A DNA stretch of 64,000 bases. It comes from Tigheibacillus halophilus. GTDB lineage: Bacteria > Bacillota > Bacilli > Bacillales > Amphibacillaceae. The position numbers and the translations under genes were made by a program. Numbering within the stretch: position 1 is the first letter of the stretch; each line of letters starts with the position of its first letter. Location: the NCBI RefSeq assembly GCF_042683165.1, contig NZ_JBHUIZ010000006.1:124001-188000 (forward strand), written 5' to 3'. A model generated the notes under the pieces. That model had not been told where the DNA came from, made no database searches, and was given only the letters and a program-made list of their open reading frames with translations. This document shows positions 1-6,973 of this stretch, piece by piece.

Positions 1-1
1 A

Positions 2-841
2 GCGATCGTTATTTTTGGCGGGCTGAAAAGCATCGCCAATGTCACACAAATCATTGTGCCTGTGATGGCAATACTCTATATTATCGTTGCGGCAGTTATA
101 TTGATTGTTAATGTCAATCTGATTCCAGATATGTTCCGACTGATTTTTCAAAACGCCTTTGGCATTAAAGAAGTTGCTGGCGGCGGATTTGGTGCGGCGA
201 TTTCATTCGGTATCAAAAGAGGATTGTTCTCTAATGAAGCTGGTATGGGTAGTGCACCGAATGCAGCGGCAACAGCAGAGGTATCTCACCCTGTCAAGCA
301 GGGCTTGATTCAGGCGCTGGGTGTATTTTTCGATACGATTCTTGTCTGCAGCGCAACTGGATTCATCATATTGTCCTCCAGCGGTTATGCAGGGAGCAAA
401 CTTGATGGCATCCAGCTGACACAGAATGCCTTTGCACAGCATCTGGGTGACTGGGCAGGTATTTTCGTAGCTGTCTCCATTTTCTTATTCGCATACAGTT
501 CTATTTTAGGAAATTACTATTATGGGGAAAATAATATTTCTTATATCAAGAAAAACAAAACCGGATTGTTCATCTATCGGATTGCAGTGCTTTTAATGGT
601 CATCTTCGGTGCGCTCGCAAGCTTCGATCTTGTTTGGGATATGGCTGACGTGACAATGGGTGTCATGGCATTGATCAACTTATACGCTGTCACCAGGTTA
701 TTCCCTGTTGCGAGAAAAGTGCTGCAAGACTATATGCGTCAGCGAAAAGAGAAAAAAGATCCCGTGTTTTACAAGGACGTACTGGACGATGATAATGGAA
801 TCGTGTACTGGGATCGCGAAACGATGAATAAAGATGCCTGA
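2..841 (+). CDS. Sodium/proton:alanine symporter (AGCS family), C-terminal part
   Basis: The reading frame is open from the window edge, so the N-terminus is missing; about 279 residues remain. The segment KRGLFSNEAGMGSAPNAAA is the AGCS family signature, and it is followed by alternating hydrophobic membrane segments and a short charged cytoplasmic tail (MRQRKEKKDP). Members of this family import alanine or glycine with sodium or protons across the cytoplasmic membrane. The exact substrate cannot be told from this fragment. It ends just before a run of tandem repeats and no convincing terminator is seen between. The family call is secure; the alanine substrate is inferred from the family. 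Confidence 0.9.
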   Translation, partial: AIVIFGGLKSIANVTQIIVPVMAILYIIVAAVILIVNVNLIPDMFRLIFQNAFGIKEVAGGGFGAAISFGIKRGLFSNEAGMGSAPNAAATAEVSHPVKQGLIQALGVFFDTILVCSATGFIILSSSGYAGSKLDGIQLTQNAFAQHLGDWAGIFVAVSIFLFAYSSILGNYYYGENNISYIKKNKTGLFIYRIAVLLMVIFGALASFDLVWDMADVTMGVMALINLYAVTRLFPVARKVLQDYMRQRKEKKDPVFYKDVLDDDNGIVYWDRETMNKDA

Positions 842-860
842 GCATTGAGGCGGACTTCGG

Positions 861-1068
861 CCACTGATATAGCAGGAATGCCCGAATACAGTTGTTTCAT
901 AATCCGGGTGAACCACTGATATAAGGGGAAGAGCCGAGCAAAGTTGTTTCATAGGTCGGATGACCCACCGATATAGCGGGAATGGCCGAGCAAAGTTGTT
1001 TCATAGGCCGGATGACCCACCGAAATAGCAGAAAGAGCCGAGCAAGAGTGTTTCGTAAGCTGGATGAA
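861..1068. repeat. Four tandem copies of a 52-bp repeat
   Basis: Four units start at 861, 913, 965 and 1017, each beginning CCACTGATATA or CCACCGATATA and each holding a GTTGTTTCATA core (changed to GTGTTTCGTAA in the last unit). Units 2 and 3 are the most alike, while units 1 and 4 have drifted. The unit length of 52 is not a multiple of three, so the array is not a coding repeat. There are no unique spacers, so it is not a CRISPR array. It fills the gap between the symporter and the NERD gene. Function unknown. Confidence 0.85.
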
Positions 1069-1123
1069 CGTAACCACCAGGAAGATGGCTCAAAAAAACC
1101 ATACCTTGCTTTGGCTCGGGATT

Positions 1124-1993
1124 TTATTTGTAATAAGCCCATTGATGAACCCCAGAGATGTGAAAATTTTTAGCTAGAATCCTTCTTATTGTTTCTTTGG
1201 ACAGTGACAACTGACACCAGTCATAAATAGCATTTGTAGTAACTTTTTCATTTGGAAACAGTATCTTGTATTCATTGATACTTCTTAAGACAGCATTTGA
1301 AATTAATTCGTTATATCCGCACTTTGTGCAGACACACATTCTTTTTTCCGCAGCTAAGATAGAAGAGTGGCATTACGGACATATAATTCCTTTTTTCAAT
1401 TGGTCAAAATTGTAGGCAGGTATTTGAGTAAATGGAGAATCTGTTATGTTTAGAGACAATAGTTGAGCTGCTATATTCTTGTGTTTTTCCGTTAGTTTCG
1501 ATGATATTGCATGGAGGTTTTTCATGTGTTGCTCAATTTGAGTTGGAAAAATAAATGGTTTGTCCATCTGGGCTTGGTACAGCGTGAAGTTGGGATTGAT
1601 AAAAACCACGAAAGCATTAATTCGAGGTTCAATTCCAATACTAAGGAGTAATTGACGTAGTAAGGATTCTGTTCTTCCTAATTGGTGAAGTGTATTAATA
1701 ACCTCTATGTTGGGTTTTTTGAAGAGCTTGTCAGATTCGTAATAATAATCGCCTTGATAGTTTTTGACTTCATAGAGATAAAACTTACTGTGTGTGATAA
1801 AAAGGGAATCAATCTGGAATGTCGTATGGTTTATTTCCAATAATAAATCGTTTAGTATCAAGCATTCACTTTGAAGTTTTTCAGTGAAAGCCTCGAATTG
1901 TTTTTCGCGGGCAAAGCCTCTTTTAAGATTGAGATAATATTGTTTGTCCTTTTTCGATAAATGCATCCTCCTCTTCACTAATTCCAGGATCAA
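1124..1993 (-). pseudogene. NERD-domain (nuclease-related) protein, interrupted by an in-frame stop
   Basis: The first 206 residues (1993 to 1376) carry a NERD domain, with the family's restriction-enzyme-like core visible as the stretch DSLFITHSKFYLYEVKNYQG (about residues 62-81). Translation stops at a TAA at 1373-1375, exactly inside a zinc-ribbon motif: the codons before it read C-P and those after read C-H. The same frame then stays open to 1124 and supplies the second half, CTKC, followed by a basic helix-turn-helix-like tail (DWCQLSLSKETIRRILAKNF). A single base change in one codon would restore a protein of about 289 residues. NERD proteins are of uncertain function and are thought to be DNA-associated. 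Either the gene is a recent pseudogene or it makes a short form without the zinc ribbon. Confidence 0.75.
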
Positions 1994-2296
1994 TCATTCA
2001 TTTGATTTCGTACGAGGTTTGTAAGGCACTTCATTGCCTCCTTATCCATATTCTATTTTCTCTGTTAAACTGAAGTATTAGGGTGGTTTTCCGGGGTGGG
2101 GCAACTCATATGTATTATAGCATTGATTTTCACTTTGCCAGCATTAAGCCAAAAACAGTAAGCCAAAAATAAGATAAAATACATCCTATGGATATTTTGA
2201 CTAATAAAAAAATCGAAAACATCAAAGAAATTTTGCGGTCAACGCCTACTGACATAGTCGAATTCCAAATTATAATGTTATCTTTTCAGGTAACAC

Positions 2297-2325
2297 TTGT
2301 AAACCCTTGTGAAAACGTTTACAAT
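2297..2325 (+). promoter_or_regulatory. SigA-type promoter of hutH with overlapping cre site
   Basis: TTGTAA at 2297-2302 and TACAAT at 2320-2325 are separated by 17 bp, a good vegetative promoter. The sequence TGAAAACGTTTACA at 2310-2323 matches the catabolite-responsive element consensus for CcpA and overlaps the spacer and the -10 box, where binding would block RNA polymerase. This predicts carbon catabolite repression of hutH, as is known for hut genes of B. subtilis. The start of transcription should be near 2332, giving a leader of about 155 nt. Confidence 0.75.
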
Positions 2326-2362
2326 GATACAAAGGAAAAATTCAAATCAAGGTGTGATTGAT

Positions 2363-2446
2363 ATGCGCAGGCATTTTATGCACCATCATACAACCATATA
2401 TGGCATATATATAAAAGGAGATCTGCCGCGGCGGATCTCCTTTTAG
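2363..2446 (+). CDS. Histidine-rich leader peptide of hutH (27 residues)
   Basis: An ATG at 2363 follows the ribosome site AAGGTG at about 2349-2354. It opens a 27-codon frame that ends with TAG at 2444-2446. The peptide starts MRRHFMHHHTT, so four of its first nine residues are histidine, three of them consecutive. The rest of the frame runs straight through the hairpin at 2413-2444, and the stop codon sits on the last bases of that hairpin. This arrangement upstream of a histidine-degrading enzyme suggests a peptide that senses charged histidine tRNA. Leader peptides with runs of the regulatory amino acid are established for biosynthetic operons. Use in hut control is an inference here. Confidence 0.6.
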   Translation: MRRHFMHHHTTIYGIYIKGDLPRRISF

Positions 2447-2470
2447 ATTGCACTTTAGTTCTGTAAAGTG
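2413..2470 (+). promoter_or_regulatory. Leader hairpins upstream of hutH (attenuator or translation switch)
   Basis: AAAAGGAGATC at 2413-2423 pairs perfectly with GATCTCCTTTT at 2434-2444, leaving a GC-rich loop; only four U residues follow within the arm, so it would be a weak intrinsic terminator. A second hairpin pairs CACTTTA (2451-2457) with TAAAGTG (2464-2470) just before the hutH ribosome site. The 3' arm CTCCTTTT (2437-2444) is also complementary to the hutH Shine-Dalgarno AAAAGGAG (2473-2480). The first hairpin and a structure hiding the ribosome site are therefore mutually exclusive. Confidence 0.6.
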
Positions 2471-2488
2471 ATAAAAGGAGGAAGGTAT

Positions 2489-4042
2489 ATGTTTATGCTC
2501 GCAGATAAACCACTCACTTTAATAGAAGCTAAATCTATTATCGAAGGGAACGAGAAAGTCGGGCTTGCCCCATCTGCAGTGGTCAAAATAGCTGCCAATA
2601 GAGATATAGTGGAAAAAATGATTGCTGATAAAAAAACAATGTATGGCATCAACACGGGATTTGGTAAATTCAGTGATGTCATCATAGAGCAAGATCATCT
2701 CCAGGAATTACAGTTGAATTTGATTCATTCCCATGCATGTGGCGTGGGAGAACCATTTGCAGAATCCATCAGCCGGGCGATGCTGCTGCTCCGGGCTAAC
2801 GCTTTGGCCCAAGGCTATTCAGGTGTACGGGTCGCATTAGTCCAGCAGCTGATTGATTTTTTGAATTGTAGAATCCATCCGGTTATTCCGCAGCAAGGTT
2901 CTCTTGGTGCAAGCGGGGACCTGGCGCCACTGTCTCATCTGGCTTTGGCCTTACTTGGTGAAGGGGAAGTGTTCTACCAGGAAGAACGAATGCCGACAAA
3001 AGATGCATTGAAGCGGGCTAAAATCTCCCCCTTGCAATTAGAAGCAAAAGAGGGACTCGCACTGATCAATGGGACCCAGGCAATGACGGCTGTGGGTGTG
3101 GTTACTTATTTGCAAGTGGAGCAGTTATTGCTGCAAAGCGAACTGGTTGCGGCAATGACGATGGAAGGTCTGCGGGGGATCATCGATGCATTTGCCCCCG
3201 AATTACATGCGGTCCGCAGGCATCCCGAACAATTGGAAGTAGCAAACCGCATACAGATGCTTCTAACAGATAGCAAATTGACAACCAGACAGGGCGAACT
3301 GCGTGTTCAAGATGCCTATTCATTAAGATGTATCCCGCAGGTACTCGGTGCAGCATGGCAAGTCGTGAACTATGCCAAAGAAAAATTGGAAATGGAAATC
3401 AATGCGGTGACAGATAATCCCCTGATTTTTTCTGATAGCGGTAAAGTGATTTCTGGCGGGAATTTTCATGGGGAGCCGATCGCTTTTGCCATGGACTTTT
3501 TAAAGCTGGCAATTGCTGAGATTGCTAATATTTCCGAACGGCGGATAGAGCGTTTGGTCAACCCGCAACTGAATGATTTACCACCTATCTTGAGTCCGAA
3601 CCCGGGGCTTGAATCAGGTGCAATGATCATGCAATACAGCGCAGCCTCGCTTGTTTCGGAGAATAAAACCTTGGCCCACCCGGCAAGTGTCGATTCCATT
3701 CCGTCTTCAGCAAATCAGGAGGATCATGTCAGTATGGGAACGATCGCTGCCAGACATGCATTGCAAATGCTTGGAAATTCACGTCGTGTGATAGCCATTG
3801 AATTGATATGTGCGATGCAAGCTGCAGAGTATCGGGGAGTTGATATGATGTCTGCAGCAACAAGGGATTTTTATGATCAAGCTAGAGAAATAGTCCCGAG
3901 TATCGTGAAAGACCGAGTTTTTGCAATGGACATCGAAAATCTCGCAGATTGGCTCTTTAAGAAAGATATAAGGGATTTGAACCAATTTGTAAAGCACCGG
4001 GAAGATAGGAAATCAATAACGGAAAAAGAAATGTTGACATGA
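2489..4042 (+). CDS. hutH: Histidine ammonia-lyase
   Basis: This cytoplasmic enzyme removes ammonia from L-histidine to give urocanate, the first step of histidine breakdown. The 517-residue length fits the family. The Ala-Ser-Gly triad that cyclises into the MIO electrophile is at residues 141-143 in GSLGASGDLAPLSHL, and the family segments MYGINTGFGKFSD and GNFHGEP are present. The start is the ATG at 2489, seven bases after GGAGG at 2477-2481; a GTG at 2468 lies upstream of this ribosome site and is unlikely. The other hut genes (hutU, hutI, hutG) are not next to it and must be elsewhere if the pathway is complete. Control appears to involve CcpA and the leader described above. Confidence 0.95.
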   Translation: MFMLADKPLTLIEAKSIIEGNEKVGLAPSAVVKIAANRDIVEKMIADKKTMYGINTGFGKFSDVIIEQDHLQELQLNLIHSHACGVGEPFAESISRAMLLLRANALAQGYSGVRVALVQQLIDFLNCRIHPVIPQQGSLGASGDLAPLSHLALALLGEGEVFYQEERMPTKDALKRAKISPLQLEAKEGLALINGTQAMTAVGVVTYLQVEQLLLQSELVAAMTMEGLRGIIDAFAPELHAVRRHPEQLEVANRIQMLLTDSKLTTRQGELRVQDAYSLRCIPQVLGAAWQVVNYAKEKLEMEINAVTDNPLIFSDSGKVISGGNFHGEPIAFAMDFLKLAIAEIANISERRIERLVNPQLNDLPPILSPNPGLESGAMIMQYSAASLVSENKTLAHPASVDSIPSSANQEDHVSMGTIAARHALQMLGNSRRVIAIELICAMQAAEYRGVDMMSAATRDFYDQAREIVPSIVKDRVFAMDIENLADWLFKKDIRDLNQFVKHREDRKSITEKEMLT

Positions 4043-4260
4043 TTAATCAATACCATGGGAAAAGTGAAAAAAGGGTTGAGGTTAAAATGCAAGGAACGGA
4101 AGCGCTAAGCGATGTAAATCAAAGGACCACGTGAAGAAAGATTTTCGCAATATGATAGTCACCTGCACCATCACGTTACTAAAAGATTCTATCACCCAAG
4201 CTGGCCGAAGAAATGGCTGTGGTCTATTAGAGGCAGTTTCCCATTGAAAAAAGCACCGGT

Positions 4261-4315
4261 CTGTGATGCCTCCCGAAAGTTAGATTTTTGGTCTGACTTT
4301 TGGGGTTCAGTACAG
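4261..4315. repeat. 55-bp imperfect palindrome resembling fused IS ends
   Basis: CTGTGATG at 4261 and its partner TTCAGTACAG ending at 4315 begin an imperfect inverted repeat that closes on a T-rich loop near 4286-4290, with an inner stem around GAAAGTTAGA/TCTGACTTT. The outer sequence, read on the minus strand as CTGTACTGAACCCCAAAAGT, resembles the terminal repeats of IS3/IS150-type elements. It could be the footprint of a deleted element or a small non-autonomous one. It lies between convergent hutH and the HxlR gene. The rest of the gap 4043-4335 shows nothing else that can be named. Confidence 0.45.
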
Positions 4316-4335
4316 TCAACGGTGCCTTTTGTAAT

Positions 4336-4665
4336 TCAATTTACGTGCTCCTCGACTTCCTCCGGCCGGACCCAATCATCTGCCCAATGGCGAATTGCAG
4401 CGACGACAGGCTGCAGGGATTTGCCTTTTTCAGTCAAAGAGTATTCAATCCGTACTGGGAATTCTGAATAGACGTCACGTTTGACAATTCCTTCTTTTTC
4501 CAGCATTTTCAATCGATCCGACAACAATCGGCCGCTGATTGGCAAATCGGCTTCCATCTCAGAAAAGCGCTTCGTTCCACTCAAGAGCTCAGACAGTACT
4601 AAGCCGACCCAGCGCTTGCTTAAGAGTTGCATAGCTTTTTCAAATTTGGGGCATAAATTGCTCAT
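4336..4665 (-). CDS. HxlR-family transcriptional regulator, YodB/CatR-like
   Basis: The 109-residue protein is a single winged-helix domain of the HxlR family: FSEMEADLPISGRLLSDRLK is the recognition region and EYSLTEKG the wing. The N-terminus reads MSNLCPKFEKAMQLLSKRW; the Cys-Pro at residues 5-6 matches the conserved cysteine that senses quinones and electrophiles in YodB and CatR of B. subtilis. It is therefore likely a redox or electrophile-responsive repressor. No obvious target gene (nitroreductase, azoreductase or dioxygenase) is adjacent. It is divergent from the GntR gene across about 215 bp. The family is certain; the redox role is inferred from the single conserved cysteine. Confidence 0.88.
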   Translation of the reverse strand: MSNLCPKFEKAMQLLSKRWVGLVLSELLSGTKRFSEMEADLPISGRLLSDRLKMLEKEGIVKRDVYSEFPVRIEYSLTEKGKSLQPVVAAIRHWADDWVRPEEVEEHVN

Positions 4666-4880
4666 CCTTTATCCCTCCCCTTGTCTACAACGATAATCAA
4701 TGAATAAGAGATGTTTATCTGCTTACGAAAAGTAACTTCATATATATTATCTTATCATAACATTGTCAAGCTGTAAATGGATTGGAAGTATTTGCTCGTT
4801 CACCGCTCATATTAGAATTCTCTTTCAATAGATTGCCTAATTTGCTATCCTTATTTAAAAGACAGAGAGGGGGCGGTCTG

Positions 4881-5603
4881 TTGCCACTTGACCATAAAAG
4901 CTCATTACCATTACATATACAACTGAAAGAAATCATTGAAAAGCAGGTATCAGAAGGTGTATTGACCGATCAGATTCCCAGTGAAAGACAATACATGGAA
5001 GAATATGATGTCAGCCGCAGTACAGTTCGGGAGGCGATAAATGTTTTAGTCCGGGAGGGAATTCTGGAGAAAAGACATGGAAAAGGTACTTTCGTTTCAT
5101 TAAAGCCTATTCATGATTGGCTTGGCAATTTGAGCAGTACCACAGAAACGATAAATAAAATGGGGATGAAAGCGGGCGCCAGACTAGTACAACATTACCG
5201 AAGAAAAACGTCTGACTATATTGAAGAACGCACAGGCTTTAAGGAAGCATACTTTATCAAGCGTATTCGTTATGCAGACGATATAGCCATTGGGGTGGAA
5301 CGGCATTATTACCCTCCGGAAATAGGGGAGAGGCTGATTCAGTACGATCTGAATGATGCGACACTTTACGATTTGATTGAAAACGAATTAGGTATTCAGT
5401 TTGCCGTGGCCGACCAGACCATTTCCTGTGGTCCACTGCTGCCGGAAGACCATACTTTATTAGACATCGATGAAAACAGATACGCTTTAATAGCTGAACG
5501 AATGATCAGAGATCAAGAAGGTCATATCATCGAATTTGAAGAAGCGTATTATCGCAGTGATATGTATGCATTTACGATCAATTTGTCCCGAAAGTTCGGG
5601 TAG
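4881..5603 (+). CDS. GntR-family regulator with UTRA domain, probable taurine operon regulator
   Basis: The 240-residue protein has an N-terminal GntR winged helix (PSERQYMEEYDVSRSTVREA, about residues 35-54) and a C-terminal UTRA ligand-binding domain, the HutC subfamily layout. I chose the TTG at 4881 because GAGAGGGGG ends eight bases upstream and the sequence before it (from 4782) has no family similarity. It stands directly before ald-tpa-lysR-xsc in the same direction, so the likely role is control of taurine use with taurine or a breakdown product as ligand. The ligand is inferred from neighbours only. Confidence 0.85.
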   Translation: MPLDHKSSLPLHIQLKEIIEKQVSEGVLTDQIPSERQYMEEYDVSRSTVREAINVLVREGILEKRHGKGTFVSLKPIHDWLGNLSSTTETINKMGMKAGARLVQHYRRKTSDYIEERTGFKEAYFIKRIRYADDIAIGVERHYYPPEIGERLIQYDLNDATLYDLIENELGIQFAVADQTISCGPLLPEDHTLLDIDENRYALIAERMIRDQEGHIIEFEEAYYRSDMYAFTINLSRKFG

Positions 5604-5608
5604 TAGAG

Positions 5609-5633
5609 GACTTATAAAAAAAGTTTATAAGTC
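5609..5633 (+). terminator. Hairpin after the GntR gene
   Basis: GACTTATAAA (5609-5618) pairs perfectly with TTTATAAGTC (5624-5633) six bases after the GntR stop codon. A T-rich but interrupted stretch follows. It is either a weak terminator separating the regulator from ald or, because it is an AT-rich perfect palindrome, an operator for a dimeric regulator. Direct repeats of ATATATTGAA lie between it and ald, near 5666 and 5692. Confidence 0.45.
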
Positions 5634-5778
5634 TTATCGCTTCTTTTAATATCGAAATTGAAAAAATATATTGAAATAATTATCGCGTTGGAATATATTG
5701 AATATAGACTCATTGAAACTGGTACGGACATCGTGACCTATAAAATGAGTAAGTCTTTTCGAGAATGGAGTGATGACT

Positions 5779-6918
5779 TTGATTATTGGTGTACCTCGTG
5801 AAGTGAAAAATAATGAAAATCGGGTAGCTATGACCCCATCCGGGGTGACGGCATTTATCAATGCGGGGCATCGGGTGCTGGTTGAAACCAATGCAGGAAA
5901 TGAAAGCGGTTTCCTTGACGAGGAGTATCGACAAGCCGGTGCGGAAATTGTAAGCAATGCAAAGGATGCATGGTCGGCAGATATGGTTATGAAGGTCAAA
6001 GAACCGCAGTCATCTGAATATGCATTTTTGCGTGAAGGATTGCTATTATTCACCTATTTGCATCTTGCTGCTGAGCCTGAATTGACCAGGCAGCTTGTAG
6101 AGAAGAAAGTTACGTCCATTGCTTATGAAACGATTCAGCTGCAGGATGGGTCATTGCCGCTGCTGGCTCCAATGAGTGAGGTAGCCGGCAGGATGTCCGT
6201 GCAAATTGGCGCGCAATACCTTGAAAGAAATAATGGTGGAAAAGGAATTCTGCTTAGCGGCGTCCCTGGGGTAGAGCCGGCCAACGTGGTCATTCTTGGT
6301 GGCGGAGCAGTCGGGACAAATGCAGCGAAAATGGCACTTGGTCTGCGTGCGAATGTGACCATTATTGATATAAACGTAAAACGTCTGCGGGAACTGGAAG
6401 ATTTATTCGGCGGTGCAGTCAAAACTGTGATGTCCAACCCGTTGAACATACAAAAAGCTGTCAAAAATGCAGATTTATTGATCGGAGCTGTACTTATCCC
6501 CGGAGCAAGAGCACCTCAACTCGTTTCAGAGGACATGGTGAAAGAGATGACACCTGGTTCGGTAATCATTGATGTGGCTGTTGATCAGGGGGGATCAATT
6601 GCAACTATTGATCATGTGACGACACATGATGATCCTGTTTATCTGAAACATGGTGTCTTGCATTATGCAGTAGCTAATATGCCTGGAGCTGTGTCTAGGA
6701 CGGCAACATTATCTTTGACAAATAATACTTGCCAATATGGCGTTTTTATTGCTAACAAAGGCTTGGAGCAGGCAGTGGAAATAAACCCGGCGTTAGCAAA
6801 AGGGGTCAATACACTAAAGGGCTATGTCACCCATGAGAAAGTTGCGGAGACCCATCAGCTCCCATACAATTCACTGTCAGAAGCGCTTCGCAAAGATGCC
6901 GTCAGCATCGGGGACTAG
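5779..6918 (+). CDS. ald: Alanine dehydrogenase
   Basis: The enzyme oxidises L-alanine to pyruvate and ammonium with NAD. The protein begins MIIGVPREVKNNENRVA if read from the TTG at 5779, which lies eight bases after GGAG and matches the usual N-terminus of Bacillus Ald; the ATG at 5773 is only two bases from that ribosome site and is less likely. The 379-residue length fits. The MKVKEP segment and the nucleotide-binding glycine motif VVILGGGAVGTNAA (around residue 171) are present. In this cluster Ald recycles the alanine formed by Tpa back to pyruvate and releases the taurine nitrogen. Alanine dehydrogenase is a known partner of Tpa and Xsc in taurine degradation. Confidence 0.95.
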   Translation: MIIGVPREVKNNENRVAMTPSGVTAFINAGHRVLVETNAGNESGFLDEEYRQAGAEIVSNAKDAWSADMVMKVKEPQSSEYAFLREGLLLFTYLHLAAEPELTRQLVEKKVTSIAYETIQLQDGSLPLLAPMSEVAGRMSVQIGAQYLERNNGGKGILLSGVPGVEPANVVILGGGAVGTNAAKMALGLRANVTIIDINVKRLRELEDLFGGAVKTVMSNPLNIQKAVKNADLLIGAVLIPGARAPQLVSEDMVKEMTPGSVIIDVAVDQGGSIATIDHVTTHDDPVYLKHGVLHYAVANMPGAVSRTATLSLTNNTCQYGVFIANKGLEQAVEINPALAKGVNTLKGYVTHEKVAETHQLPYNSLSEALRKDAVSIGD

Positions 6919-6973
6919 TAACAAATAACTTCATACAGGGGAGCACCCCCTATCATGAAAGGGAGGAATGAAA

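Noticed and set aside
861..1068. CRISPR-like array
   Set aside because: Units are directly adjacent with no unique spacers and no cas genes nearby.
897..1142. Minus-strand open frame across the 52-bp repeats
   Set aside because: The repeat length is not a multiple of three and the frame changes from unit to unit; the frame is a by-product of the repeat.
1373..1375. Recoding of the NERD stop as selenocysteine or pyrrolysine
   Set aside because: The codon is TAA, not TGA or TAG.
2444..2460. HutP-type UAG repeats in the hutH leader
   Set aside because: Only two UAG triplets with nine bases between; HutP needs several with four-base spacing, and no hutP gene is adjacent.
2455..2685. Minus-strand frame opposite the hutH start
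   Set aside because: Lies within hutH and its leader, no ribosome site, codon pattern is of the plus strand.
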